A stretch of DNA of 64,000 bases from assembly GCF_008932435.1 (NCBI RefSeq), contig NZ_WBWE01000009.1, positions 151,029 to 215,028 on the forward strand, written 5' to 3'. The position numbers and the translations under genes were made by a program. The notes below the pieces were generated by a model that ran no database searches, was not told where the DNA came from, and saw only the letters and a program-made list of their open reading frames with translations. Source of the stretch: Brucella pseudintermedia (GTDB lineage: Bacteria; Pseudomonadota; Alphaproteobacteria; Rhizobiales; Rhizobiaceae). This document shows, one piece after another, positions 1 through 7,900 of this stretch; the stretch's first letter is position 1, and every line of letters begins with the position of its first letter.

Positions 1-1
1 G

Positions 2-520
2 CTCATCAAGGAAGTGATGCCGAACATCAAGAAGCTCGGCTATCTCTACAATTCCGGCGAAACCAATTCCGTGTCGCTTCTGGCGGCGCTGAAGGAAGCT
101 GCTTCCGCCGAAGGCATCGAAATCGTTGAATCGGCCGCCACCAAGTCGGCTGAAGTCCAGGGCGCTGCCCGTGCGCTCGTTGGCCGTGCGGATGCGATGT
201 ATGTCCCGACCGACAACACCATCGTCTCGGCTCTCGAAAGCGCCGTCGGCGTTGCCGAGGAAAGCAAGCTGCCGCTCTTCACCGCCGATACGGATTCCGT
301 GAAGCGCGGCGCAGTGGCTGCGCTTGGCTTCAACTATTACGATGTCGGCAAGCAGACCGGCGCCGTCGTAGTCAAGATTCTGAATGGCGAAAAGCCGGGC
401 GACATTTCGGTCGACATCGCCAAGGGTACCGATCTCGTCATCAATCTTGGTGCAGCCAAGAAGATGGGCGTCGAGTTCCCGCAGGCCGTCATCGACCGCG
501 CCACCAGCAAGATCGACTGA
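2..520 (+). CDS. ABC transporter substrate-binding protein (3' part only)
   Basis: The reading frame is open from the window edge (LIKEVMPNIKKLGYLYNSGE...) to a TGA at 518-520, so the N-terminus and signal peptide lie outside. The visible part has the periplasmic-binding-protein pattern of the COG2984 / ABC_sub_bind family: a Rossmann-like half with a GYLYNSGETNS turn, then DAMYVPTDNTIVSALES and KLPLFTADTDSV, which in this family line the ligand cleft, and a C-terminal IAKGTDLVINLGAAKKMGVEFP. It should be the periplasmic partner of the permease and ATPase at 3147-4822. Those two lie unusually far downstream. The ligand cannot be told from sequence; relatives bind aromatic amino acids or other small molecules. 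Confidence 0.85.
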   Translation, partial: LIKEVMPNIKKLGYLYNSGETNSVSLLAALKEAASAEGIEIVESAATKSAEVQGAARALVGRADAMYVPTDNTIVSALESAVGVAEESKLPLFTADTDSVKRGAVAALGFNYYDVGKQTGAVVVKILNGEKPGDISVDIAKGTDLVINLGAAKKMGVEFPQAVIDRATSKID

Positions 521-534
521 TCCAGCGAGCCGTC

Positions 535-571
535 TCCGACATTTGCGTCGCCGGTCGATGCAAATGTCGGA
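535..571 (+). other. Perfect 12-bp hairpin after the binding-protein gene
   Basis: TCCGACATTTGC (535-546) pairs exactly with GCAAATGTCGGA (560-571) around a 13-nt loop, 14 bases after the stop codon. No T-run follows, so it may be an mRNA 3'-end stabiliser or an imperfect terminator rather than a classical intrinsic terminator. Confidence 0.6.
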
Positions 572-593
572 ACAAACTTCTACCGGCTTTAAG

Positions 594-770
594 AGCATTT
601 CCAGCAAAAGTGCGAAGCGGTTTTGCGTCGGATAATGCGTAGAGACAGAGCATTTCCAGCAAAAGTGTGAGACGGTTTTGCGTTCGGAAATGCCGAGAAA
701 ACAAATAGAGGACTTCCAATTTTAGAGCATAATCCGACCGGAGTGAAACGAGGATCGATAAGATTATGCT
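594..770. repeat. Composite dispersed palindromic repeat (two tandem units plus a hairpin)
   Basis: Two units of the same element stand in tandem. Both begin AGCATTTCCAGCAAAAGTG, at 594 and at 649; the second is diverged (GTGAGACGG for GCGAAGCGG). They are followed by a separate hairpin, AGCATAATC (726-734) pairing with GATTATGCT (762-770). Related copies occur at 1994-2034, 5956, 22671, 30170 and 35962. The pattern is that of an intergenic palindromic repeat family like those described in Rhizobiales (RIME-like, Bru-RS-like); assignment to a named family is inference. Confidence 0.8.
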
Positions 771-873
771 TGAAATAGAAGAAGTTGGAGCGCCGGTCTG
801 GTCCAATCGGATCGAAACGCGCTCCATGCCGGGCCACATCCATCATGTGCGAGGCCATGCGCCAAAACCGGGA

Positions 874-1536
874 TCAGGCCGCTTCTTTCAAGATAGGGCG
901 GATGGGCAGCGGTGCCGTGCCCAGATATCCCGCGACCATCCGGGTAATATGTTCCACAATCTCGTCCTCATCGGACAGGGAATGCCCGCAATCGTTGAGA
1001 ACTATAGCATGGGTCAGCGTCTCCACGGTGGTTACGCAAATGAACGCAGCCGTATCAAGGTCCTTGAGCTGAACGTCGTCCCTGCATTCTTCGAGATAAT
1101 GCCGAACCAGATGTAGCGTATCCTTGCGGATCGCTTCCACCTCGGCCAGTTTTCCGATTCTGGGGACTTCTTCCTTCAGGATGCGGTGGAGCTCGGGATC
1201 AACCCGATGCGCGGCGATCATGGCGCGAATGAGTTCCCGCATAGCGCTGTTCAGGTCGTCCGAGGCGCATTCCCGCATGGCATTTTCAAGCAAGGCCAGA
1301 ATTTCGCGATTGTGCCGTGCAACAAGCGCCGCCACCAGCGACTCCTTGTTTGGAAAATACTGATAGAGCGACCCGATGCTCACACCGGCGACCGCGGCGA
1401 CGCGGTTTGTGCTAGTCCGGGCATAACCTTCACGCACCAAAACACGAGCAGTGGCATCCAGTATCGCTTCGACGGTCATTCTTGACCTCTCCTGCGAGGC
1501 GGATTTTCTGGGATTTGTGGCGCGCAGTTTGGCCAT
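874..1536 (-). CDS. TetR/AcrR-family transcriptional regulator
   Basis: The 220-residue protein has a canonical N-terminal TetR helix-turn-helix: AILDATARVLVREGYARTST, then VAAVAGVSIGSLYQYFPNKES. A mostly helical ligand-binding and dimerisation domain follows. The frame is open upstream to 1608, but MAKLRATNPRKSASQERSRM (ATG at 1534-1536) is the natural start for a TetR protein with a short basic arm. A near-perfect palindrome sits 31 bp upstream (1567-1584) and suggests autoregulation. It is divergent from the small secreted-protein gene at 1691 and lies in the segment that separates the ABC binding protein from its permease. The inducer and targets are unknown; the small protein and the cytochrome b561 are the nearest candidates. 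Confidence 0.9.
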   Translation of the reverse strand: MAKLRATNPRKSASQERSRMTVEAILDATARVLVREGYARTSTNRVAAVAGVSIGSLYQYFPNKESLVAALVARHNREILALLENAMRECASDDLNSAMRELIRAMIAAHRVDPELHRILKEEVPRIGKLAEVEAIRKDTLHLVRHYLEECRDDVQLKDLDTAAFICVTTVETLTHAIVLNDCGHSLSDEDEIVEHITRMVAGYLGTAPLPIRPILKEAA

Positions 1537-1566
1537 GTCGCGATTTTTCCGAATGCGAGTAGACAA

Positions 1567-1584
1567 TGTGAGTAAACACTCACA
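1567..1584. promoter_or_regulatory. Putative TetR operator
   Basis: TGTGAGTAAACACTCACA is a perfect 7-bp inverted repeat (TGTGAGT/ACTCACA) with a 4-bp spacer. It lies between the divergent TetR gene (start 1536) and the small CDS at 1691. Position and symmetry are typical of a TetR self-operator; binding is inferred. Confidence 0.7.
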
Positions 1585-1690
1585 TAATTTGTATAAATCG
1601 TCAACCACAATGAATGATAAGTAATTTTCAGTGAAAAGCTACTGAAATTTTCTCGTACCATTCTGCTTTAAACATGGGTTCTGTAGAAAA

Positions 1691-1891
1691 ATGAAGTTCA
1701 TCAATGCTGCGTTGCTTGTTGCCATAATGGTAACAGGAGCGGGATGCGTGAGTGCTGCGCAAAACGATGTTCGCGCTAGCCAGGCGGACTGTGCGAATAC
1801 ACACCATAGTCGGACATTCAATGAATATTGCGACGCGCCCAAGCTGGGGTGGAAGGGCGCGAATGGAAGTGATTTCCTCATCAGCCGCTGA
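1691..1891 (+). CDS. Small secreted or lipoprotein-like hypothetical protein (66 aa)
   Basis: The product has a short basic N-terminus (MKFINAALL), a hydrophobic stretch VAIMVTGAGCVSA and then a polar, cysteine-containing remainder (ADCANTHHSRTFNEYCDAPK). Cleavage could be by signal peptidase I after VSA. A weak lipobox (GAGC) would make Cys19 a lipidation site instead. No strong Shine-Dalgarno precedes the ATG. I do not recognise a family. It is divergent from the TetR gene and shares its operator region, so TetR may control it. Its small size makes the call uncertain. Confidence 0.5.
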   Translation: MKFINAALLVAIMVTGAGCVSAAQNDVRASQADCANTHHSRTFNEYCDAPKLGWKGANGSDFLISR

Positions 1892-1993
1892 TTGACCGGC
1901 AGAGCGCTTCACGCAGGGAAATCAGTCCGCCGGACTGATTTCTGCTCCTGCTCGATCAGATAGGACGCGCTCCAACCTTTTGTTTTTACCGCA

Positions 1994-2034
1994 TATCCGA
2001 CGCAAAACCGCTTCGCACTTTTGCTGGAAATGCT
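1994..2034 (-). repeat. Inverted copy of the dispersed repeat
   Basis: The reverse complement of this 41-bp segment is identical to 594-634. The two copies face each other across the TetR gene and the small CDS. It lies just downstream of the cytochrome b561 stop codon (2053). Confidence 0.85.
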
Positions 2035-2052
2035 TTGTCCGCGCATCACTGA

Positions 2053-2613
2053 TCACCGCTTCGATTCTTGACCAATCATTCTGCGAAACGTGTCGTCCCC
2101 CAACACGAAGTGGTGAAGCATAGCCATCACTACATGCCCTGCTATCACCACTAACAAAACCCAGCCCAGCAAGCTGTGGGCTGCGTTGCCGGGAGCCGTC
2201 AGCGCCGTATTTTCCACAACAGCAGGCGTAAATATTTCTACGCCGAGGAACGAAAAACCGTATTGATCTCCTGCCGCCCGCATCAGCGCCAGCAAAGGCA
2301 CCAGGAGCATGAGAGCGTAAATAACCAAATGCCCGGCGGCGGCCAGTTTTCCCGACAGTCCTGGCGTGTGGTGCCGGCGACCGATATTCAGAATTCCCCA
2401 TATTCCACGCAGAAAGGCCAACAAAAACAAAGTGAACCCGACTTGTTGGTGCAGCGGCCAAAGCGCATCGCTTAAAGCACCCTCTCCCGACAGATAAAGC
2501 GTAATTGCGATACCGAACTGCAAGATAAATAAAACAGCCATTGACCAGTGAAATATGCGGCTTATCAATCCATAGCGATTAACAGAGTCCAACAATGAAG
2601 AATTATTTCTCAT
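2053..2613 (-). CDS. Cytochrome b561 family membrane protein
   Basis: This 186-residue, four-helix membrane protein matches the bacterial cytochrome b561 (CybB-type) family. It has an early RIFHWSMAVLFILQFGIAI helix with the haem-ligand histidine, PLHQQVGFTLFLLAFLRGIW, a third helix HLVIYALMLLVPLLALMRA and a last helix HSLLGWVLLVVIAGHVVMAMLHH with further histidines. The tail LGDDTFRRMIG is typical. It probably passes electrons from quinol to a periplasmic acceptor. It stands alone, with AT-rich DNA upstream (about 2614-2710) that should hold its promoter. It lies in the segment separating the two halves of the ABC importer locus. Confidence 0.9.
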   Translation of the reverse strand: MRNNSSLLDSVNRYGLISRIFHWSMAVLFILQFGIAITLYLSGEGALSDALWPLHQQVGFTLFLLAFLRGIWGILNIGRRHHTPGLSGKLAAAGHLVIYALMLLVPLLALMRAAGDQYGFSFLGVEIFTPAVVENTALTAPGNAAHSLLGWVLLVVIAGHVVMAMLHHFVLGDDTFRRMIGQESKR

Positions 2614-3146
2614 TAATATTCCTCTATAAATTTATATTACTTTATTTGTTCATTATAATGGACGATATTTAAAAGTATAATTCGTTCTATATTCTATTTT
2701 TCATAACAATGCAATCGCCGCAAGGGATAACCCGGCGCCATAAACCGCAATTATACGGGATTCACAACATGGCTTTGAAATTCAACGAACGTTGTAACGC
2801 TCCCACACAATAGCGCTTTTTGGCGCAGTTGCAGCGATAATGCTTGCGTGCTGCGGCGTTTTGCGTTGTATCGCCAAAGCGATATAGCAAGGAACCGCAA
2901 GCAATGCGGCAAAGGGAATTTGCAGTACCCGCGTCCGGCTGGACGCGGGAGGCTTTGCAAGCATAAACCGGGGAAATGTTTCGGGTGACAGGCTCACCGG
3001 AAGCGAACTCAGAACAAACCGGTCGTGACTGAATCTGGCCGAGCGGACCATCCGGGAATTCCCGGTTTTCGCAACGCCGACGATGAAAGCCGCCCTGTAG
3101 CGGAAGTCGTTCGTTTTGGTCGCGGCGAGAAACAAGGAATGACATT
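2614..3146. other. Long non-coding gap upstream of the ABC permease
   Basis: This stretch has an AT-rich part next to the cytochrome gene (2614-2710) and a GC-richer part after it. I see no convincing gene: the frames present give arginine- and serine-rich translations without domains. It holds a strong hairpin at 2928-2949. The last 20 bases contain the AAGGA that serves the GTG start of the permease at 3147. Confidence 0.6.
2928..2949. other. Perfect 9-bp hairpin with tetraloop
   Basis: CCCGCGTCC (2928-2936) pairs with GGACGCGGG (2941-2949) across the tetraloop GGCT. No T-run follows on either strand. It lies about 200 bp before the permease start, so it could be a leader structure, a processing site or a degraded terminator. 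Confidence 0.5.
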
Positions 3147-4031
3147 GTGAGTCAGATCGCCTTCTGGGGTGCGGTCGAATTGGGCCTCGTCTTTGCATTT
3201 GTAGCCATCGGCGTCTATCTGGCGTTCCGTGTCCTCGATTTCCCCGATCTGACGGTTGACGGTTCGTTCCCGCTGGGCGCAGCCGTCACCGGCGTGCTGA
3301 TCCTCGGAGGCATGAATCCCTGGCTCGCCGCAGCCATCGCCATGATTGCCGGTGCCGCTGCCGGGCTTGTGACCGCAACGCTGAACGTGCGTTTCAAGAT
3401 TCTCAATCTTCTCGCCTCCATCCTGACCATGATCGCGCTGTTCTCGGTCAATCTGCGCGTCATGGGGGCGCCTAATATCTCGCTCATCAGCCAGGACACC
3501 ATGCTGACGCCGTTCTTCGGCCATGGTATTCCCGAATATTATGTGCGCCCGCTGTTTCTCTTCGTGCTGGTTGCCATCGCGGTCTTCCTCGTCTGGCGCT
3601 TTCTGGAAAGCGACATGGGGCTTGCCATGCGCGCGACCGGCGCCAATCCGAGAATGGCGCGCGCCCAGGGCGTTCGCACCGACCGGCAGATCTATCTCGG
3701 CATGGCGCTCTCCAACGCACTGGTGGCGCTCGGAGGCGCGCTCTTCGCGCAGACAAACGGCTTTGCCGATGTGACTTCTGGCGCGGGCACCATCGTGGTT
3801 GGCCTTGCCGCGGTCATCATCGGTGAAACGCTGCTACGCAGCCGCTTCATACTGGTCATCCTGCTTGGCTGTGTGCTTGGTTCGATCATCTACCGCATCG
3901 CCATCCAGTTTGCGCTGTCCAAAGGATCGGCATTCGGCCTGCAGGCATCCGATCTCAACATCGCGACCGCCCTTCTCGTCACTTTCGCCCTGATATTGCC
4001 GCGCCTGCGTCGCGGAGGAGCATCCGCATGA
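3147..4031 (+). CDS. ABC transporter permease (COG4120 type)
   Basis: This integral membrane protein of 294 residues has about eight hydrophobic segments, beginning FWGAVELGLVFAFVAIGVYL. It contains FPDLTVDGSFPLGAAVTG and a later GLAMRATGANPRMARAQGV cytoplasmic loop, both characteristic of branched-chain-type permeases paired with COG2984 binding proteins. The GTG start is preceded by AAGGA at 3134-3138. The stop overlaps the ATPase start by 4 bp, so the two are translationally coupled. It is the membrane channel of the importer whose binding protein ends at 520. Substrate unknown. Confidence 0.9.
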   Translation: MSQIAFWGAVELGLVFAFVAIGVYLAFRVLDFPDLTVDGSFPLGAAVTGVLILGGMNPWLAAAIAMIAGAAAGLVTATLNVRFKILNLLASILTMIALFSVNLRVMGAPNISLISQDTMLTPFFGHGIPEYYVRPLFLFVLVAIAVFLVWRFLESDMGLAMRATGANPRMARAQGVRTDRQIYLGMALSNALVALGGALFAQTNGFADVTSGAGTIVVGLAAVIIGETLLRSRFILVILLGCVLGSIIYRIAIQFALSKGSAFGLQASDLNIATALLVTFALILPRLRRGGASA

Positions 4032-4822
4032 TCGAACTTTCCAATCTCGATGTCGTCTTCGGTCGCGGCACTCCGCTTGAAAAACAGGTTCTGAACAAGA
4101 TCAACCTGACCATGGATCAGGGCTCCTTCGTCACGGTCATCGGCTCGAACGGCGCCGGCAAATCGACAATGCTGGGCGTTCTCGCAGGCGATGTCATCCC
4201 CACCGCCGGAAATGTCGTCATCAGTGGCAAGGATGTGACCCGCAAATCCACCGCCGACCGCGCCGGTCTGGTCGCCCGCGTGTTCCAGGACCCGCTGGCC
4301 GGAAGCTGCGGCACGCTGACCATCGAGGAAAACCTCGCCTTGGCTGCCTCACGCGGCAAGGCGCGCGGCCTCACCCACGCACTCAATTCGAACCGTCGCG
4401 CCTGGTTCCGCGAGCGCGTGGCAAGCCTCAATCTGGGGCTGGAAAACCGCATGCACGACCGCATGGAACTGCTCTCCGGTGGCCAGCGGCAGACGCTCTC
4501 GCTCATCATGGCGACGCTTTCCGGTTCGGAAGTCCTGCTGCTCGACGAACACACGGCAGCGCTTGATCCCGGCATGGCCGAATTCGTCATGGAACTGACG
4601 CGCACACTCATAGCGGAAAACAAGCTGACCGCGCTGATGGTCACCCACTCCATGCGGCAGGCGCTGGATTATGGCGACCGCACGATCATGCTGCACGGCG
4701 GCAAGATCCTGCTCGACGTGACCGGCGACAAGCGCAAGACGCTCGGCGTTGAAGACCTCATCGAAATGTTCCGCAAGGTGCGCGGCCAGACGCTCGATGA
4801 CGATGCGCTTCTGATTGAATAG
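4028..4822 (+). CDS. ABC transporter ATP-binding protein (COG1101 type)
   Basis: The 264-residue nucleotide-binding subunit has Walker A GSNGAGKST, Q-loop VFQDPLAG, signature LLSGGQRQTLSL, Walker B EVLLLDEH and the H-loop histidine in MVTHSMRQAL. The Walker B residue is followed by HTAALDP, as in the family that serves tryptophan/aromatic-type importers. The ATG overlaps the permease stop (ATGA). A strong terminator follows at 4845, closing the transcription unit. Confidence 0.92.
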   Translation: MIELSNLDVVFGRGTPLEKQVLNKINLTMDQGSFVTVIGSNGAGKSTMLGVLAGDVIPTAGNVVISGKDVTRKSTADRAGLVARVFQDPLAGSCGTLTIEENLALAASRGKARGLTHALNSNRRAWFRERVASLNLGLENRMHDRMELLSGGQRQTLSLIMATLSGSEVLLLDEHTAALDPGMAEFVMELTRTLIAENKLTALMVTHSMRQALDYGDRTIMLHGGKILLDVTGDKRKTLGVEDLIEMFRKVRGQTLDDDALLIE

Positions 4823-4844
4823 CTATCGCAAATAGCTATGTTTC

Positions 4845-4881
4845 ACAGCCGCCGTCGACCCGACCGGCGGCTGTTTTGTTT
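4845..4881 (+). terminator. Intrinsic terminator of the ABC importer unit
   Basis: ACAGCCGCCG (4845-4854) pairs with CGGCGGCTGT (4865-4874) over a 10-nt loop and is followed by TTTGTTT. It lies 22 bp after the ATPase stop codon. Confidence 0.85.
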
Positions 4882-4908
4882 CTGCTCGAAATGTTCTAAG
4901 AACCGGAT

Positions 4909-5952
4909 ATGGCGCAGAAAAAAGCAAATGAAGTCGACAGTTTTCTAGCAAGGCCGACGAGCTCGTTCCCGGTCGTGCTGCTTTATGGACCCGACAAGGG
5001 GCTGGTGAGCGAACGCGCACGCCGTTTTGCCGAAGCCAGCAAGCTGCCGCTGGACGATCCATTTGCCGTCATTCGCATGGAAGCCGACGAGATCGAGGCC
5101 GACCCGGCGAAGCTCGCCGACGAAGCCCGCACGATCTCCATGTTCGGCGGCCAGCGCCTGATCTGGATCAAGAACGCCGCTGGCCAGAAGAAGCTGGTCG
5201 AAGCGATCAAGCTGCTTGCGACCGAGCCGCCGCAGGAAACTTTCGTGCTTGTCGAGGCGGGCGATCTCAAGAAGGGTGCGGGTTTGCGCAGCGCTGTGGA
5301 GAACGCGTCTGCGGGCATGGCCCTGCCTTGTTATTCCGACGACAGCCGTGGGATCGACGGCGTCATTGACGACGTTCTGGCCGAATGGAAGATGCAGATC
5401 ACGCTTGACGGTCGCCAGCTCCTGCGCGCCAGCCTTGGCGGTGATCGTCTCGCCACGCGCGGCGAGCTTGAAAAGCTCTGCCTTTATGCCCGCGGCAAGG
5501 AACGGATCGATATAGACGATGTGCGTGAAGCGGTGGGCGATGTCGCCGGGCTTTCCACCGATGAGGTGATCGACGCTGTTCTGGCGGGCGATCTCGCACG
5601 CTTCGAAGTTTCCTTTGACCGCGTGGTGAAATCCGGGACCGCGCCCTTTCTCGTACTCAACACGGCGATGCGCCAGTTCCAGCAGGTGCAAACCTTGCGC
5701 CATATCGCCGATACGGAGCGCAAAAGCGCCTCCGTGGTTGTGGCGGCGGCACGCCCGCCGATCTTCTTCAACCGCAAGAAGCTGATTGAGAATGCGGTCA
5801 GTCGCTGGAGCGGCGAAAGCCTTGCACGCGTGATGGAGCGCCTGCAACGCGCCGTTCTCGAAAGCCGCCAGAATGCGGGCCTTGCCATTCCGATCATCCG
5901 GCAGTGCTTGCTAGCAATCGGGGTAGAATCGCTTCGAAATGCCCGGCGATAG
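4909..5952 (+). CDS. holA: DNA polymerase III subunit delta
   Basis: The 347-residue product is the clamp-loader delta subunit. The N-terminal AAA+-like domain starts with FPVVLLYGPDKGLVSERARR and continues with RLIWIKNAAG. The middle contains RASLGGDRLATRGELEKLCLYA, a hallmark of HolA, followed by VREAVGDVAGLSTDEVIDAVLAG. The C-terminal collar helices (VLNTAMRQFQQVQTLRHIA) end the protein. It opens the beta clamp during loading. It is monocistronic here: the terminator of the ABC unit lies just upstream and the convergent parB gene downstream. The AGAACCGG upstream of the start is a weak ribosome-binding site. Confidence 0.93.
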   Translation: MAQKKANEVDSFLARPTSSFPVVLLYGPDKGLVSERARRFAEASKLPLDDPFAVIRMEADEIEADPAKLADEARTISMFGGQRLIWIKNAAGQKKLVEAIKLLATEPPQETFVLVEAGDLKKGAGLRSAVENASAGMALPCYSDDSRGIDGVIDDVLAEWKMQITLDGRQLLRASLGGDRLATRGELEKLCLYARGKERIDIDDVREAVGDVAGLSTDEVIDAVLAGDLARFEVSFDRVVKSGTAPFLVLNTAMRQFQQVQTLRHIADTERKSASVVVAAARPPIFFNRKKLIENAVSRWSGESLARVMERLQRAVLESRQNAGLAIPIIRQCLLAIGVESLRNARR

Positions 5953-5955
5953 CAA

Positions 5956-6050
5956 AGCATTTCCAGCGTAGCGGTTTTGCGTTGGGTAATGCGAAAAGAA
6001 AATAGATAGAGTACTTCGACTTGAGATGCAGGGAATAATCTATCAGTCAC
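5956..6050 (+). repeat. Degenerate copy of the dispersed repeat
   Basis: It begins AGCATTTCCAGCGTAGCGG at 5956 and continues with GGTTTTGCGTTGGGTAATGCG, so it lacks several bases of the 594-634 copy. A less conserved tail (GAGTACTTC) follows. It occupies the convergent gap between holA and parB. Confidence 0.65.
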
Positions 6051-6070
6051 CTCTGGTATTTTTTCGATAC

Positions 6071-6109
6071 AAACGAAAAAGCTCGCCGCAAATATAAGCA
6101 GCGAGCTTT
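6071..6109 (-). terminator. Intrinsic terminator of the mnmE-parB unit
   Basis: Read leftward, GCGAGCTTT-type arms (6101-6109 and 6078-6086, 9 bp) enclose a 14-nt AT-rich loop and are followed by TTTTTCGTTTG. It lies 24 bp beyond the parB stop codon. Confidence 0.8.
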
Positions 6110-6132
6110 CAGTTTATATATTTCTTCGAAGT

Positions 6133-7014
6133 TCAGCTCTGGAGACGACGGCAAATCTCATCGAGTTGCTCGAGAGAACTATAGCGTATCTTGACCTCAC
6201 CGCCCCGATCGCGATGATTGATTTCGACCTTCATGCCGGTAACATCAGAAAGCAGCTTTTCGAGCGCCTTGGTGTCGGCATCCTTCTCGACCGGACCTGC
6301 CTTGCCTGGCTTGGCTTCGGCGCCACCCCGTGCTTCCGCCTGCGCAAGCGCCTCGACCTGACGAACCGACAGGCCTTCCTTGACGATCCGCTCCGCCAGT
6401 GCGGTTGGGTTTTCCATCGTGATGAGGCTGCGGGCATGACCTGCCGAAAGCGCGCCATCGACAATGAAGTCCTGCACAGGCTGCGGCAGTTTCAGCAGGC
6501 GCAGCGTGTTGGCGACATGGCTGCGGCTTTTGCCGATGACCTGTGCCAGATCGTTCTGCGTATAATCGTGATTGTCGATAAGCTGTTGATATCCAAGCGC
6601 TTCTTCAACCGCATTCAGGTCGGCGCGCTGCACGTTTTCGATGATCGCGATTTCAAGTGCCACACGGTCATCGACATCACGAACAATGACCGGGATCGTA
6701 TCGACACCGGCGCGCTGTGACGCGCGCCAGCGGCGTTCACCGGCTATCAGCTCGAAGCGGTCGGGCTGGCCCGGTGCGGGGCGCACGACGATCGGCTGCA
6801 CAACGCCATGTTCCTTGATCGACTGCGCCAGATCTTCCAGTTCGCCTTCCGAAAACATGCGGCGCGGATTGCGCGGATTGCGCGTCACGAACTCAATCGG
6901 AACATTCCGCTCGATGGGAACCGGTGCCTTCCGCTCTTCAGCAGGGCGGTCGATCTCACCGATCAGCGCCGCTAATCCGCGGCCAAGGCGCTTCTTTGAA
7001 GGATCGTCATTCAT
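6133..7014 (-). CDS. parB: Chromosome-partitioning protein ParB
   Basis: The 293-residue ParB has the N-terminal ParA-contact segment (KKRLGRGLAALIGE), the CTP-binding region with ELIAGERRWRASQRAG and IENVQRADLNAVEEA, and the parS-reading helix-turn-helix NDLAQVIGKSRSHVANTLR. A linker rich in charged residues and a C-terminal dimerisation domain (VEINHRDRGGEVKIRYSSLE) complete it. It binds parS and spreads as a CTP-dependent clamp; matching parS sites are visible at 8480, 10611 and 10650. It is the last gene of the leftward mnmE-mnmG-rsmG-parA-parB run. Confidence 0.96.
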   Translation of the reverse strand: MNDDPSKKRLGRGLAALIGEIDRPAEERKAPVPIERNVPIEFVTRNPRNPRRMFSEGELEDLAQSIKEHGVVQPIVVRPAPGQPDRFELIAGERRWRASQRAGVDTIPVIVRDVDDRVALEIAIIENVQRADLNAVEEALGYQQLIDNHDYTQNDLAQVIGKSRSHVANTLRLLKLPQPVQDFIVDGALSAGHARSLITMENPTALAERIVKEGLSVRQVEALAQAEARGGAEAKPGKAGPVEKDADTKALEKLLSDVTGMKVEINHRDRGGEVKIRYSSLEQLDEICRRLQS

Positions 7015-7058
7015 CGTTCGGCTTATTCCTGAATTGTTTCGCCATCGAATCGATCAGC

Positions 7059-7856
7059 TCATGCGGCCTGCAATTGCCGCTCACGCTGGATAACTTCCGA
7101 TGCCAGTTGCAAATAGGCCTGACTGCCAGCGCATTTCAAATCATAAAGAATGGCTGGCTTGCCATGTGACGGCGCTTCCGACACACGCACATTGCGTGGA
7201 ATGACGGTGCGATAGACCTTTTCGCCCATGAAAGAGCGAACATCATCCACCACTTGCGCGGCAAGATTGTTACGGCTGTCGAACATGGTCAGCACAATCC
7301 CCTGGATCGATAGCTCGGGATTGATCGACGACCGCACCTGATCGACGGTCTGCAAAAGCTGGCTCAAGCCTTCCAACGCAAAAAACTCGCATTGCAGCGG
7401 CACCAGAACGGAATCGGCTGCCGCCATTGCGTTCAGCGTCAGAAGATTAAGCGATGGCGGACAATCGACCAGCACATAGGAAAAGCGCTCGGACACGCCG
7501 GAATCAAACCGCAAGGCGTCGCGCAGGCGCCGCGTGCGGTCGGCTGACTGCGCAATTTCCATTTCGATGCCGAGAAGGTCAAGCGTCGATGGCACGATAT
7601 GGAGGTTCGGCACATCGGTCGGCATTGCGGCGTCCGGAACGGACGATTCCTGCGTCAGCACGTCATAGGATGACAATGGCCGATTGCGGCGATCGATGCC
7701 AAGGCCGGTGCTGGCATTGCCTTGCGGGTCAAGATCGACGATCAATACCGTTTCGCCAATAGCGGCCAAGGCCGTGGCCAGATTGATGGCGGTGGTCGTC
7801 TTGCCCACGCCGCCCTTCTGGTTTGCAATGGTTATGATCCTGGACATTCTGTTCAT
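7059..7856 (-). CDS. parA: Chromosome-partitioning ATPase ParA
   Basis: The protein starts ITIANQKGGVGKTTTAINLA, with the deviant Walker A KGGVGKTT of ParA/MinD ATPases, followed by VLIVDLDPQGNASTGLG and VLVDCPPSLNLLTLNAMAA. I chose the ATG at 7854-7856 (265 aa), which has AAGG 8 bases upstream, the usual ParA length and a start shortly before the conserved core. An in-frame ATG at 7901 would add 15 residues but has no ribosome-binding site and touches the rsmG stop. Together with ParB and parS it segregates the origin region. Confidence 0.95.
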   Translation of the reverse strand: MNRMSRIITIANQKGGVGKTTTAINLATALAAIGETVLIVDLDPQGNASTGLGIDRRNRPLSSYDVLTQESSVPDAAMPTDVPNLHIVPSTLDLLGIEMEIAQSADRTRRLRDALRFDSGVSERFSYVLVDCPPSLNLLTLNAMAAADSVLVPLQCEFFALEGLSQLLQTVDQVRSSINPELSIQGIVLTMFDSRNNLAAQVVDDVRSFMGEKVYRTVIPRNVRVSEAPSHGKPAILYDLKCAGSQAYLQLASEVIQRERQLQAA

Positions 7857-7900
7857 CACCGTCGCCTTGCTGCTGCCCGCCCGTTCGAAATTTTCAGCCA

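Noticed and set aside
594..770. Small ORFs running through the repeat (for example 589-858 minus)
   Set aside because: They are translations of palindromic repeat DNA with no start signals.
2762..3145. Reading frames of 127-138 codons upstream of the permease
   Set aside because: Arginine-rich, no recognisable domain, no ribosome-binding site, and different frames cover the same DNA.
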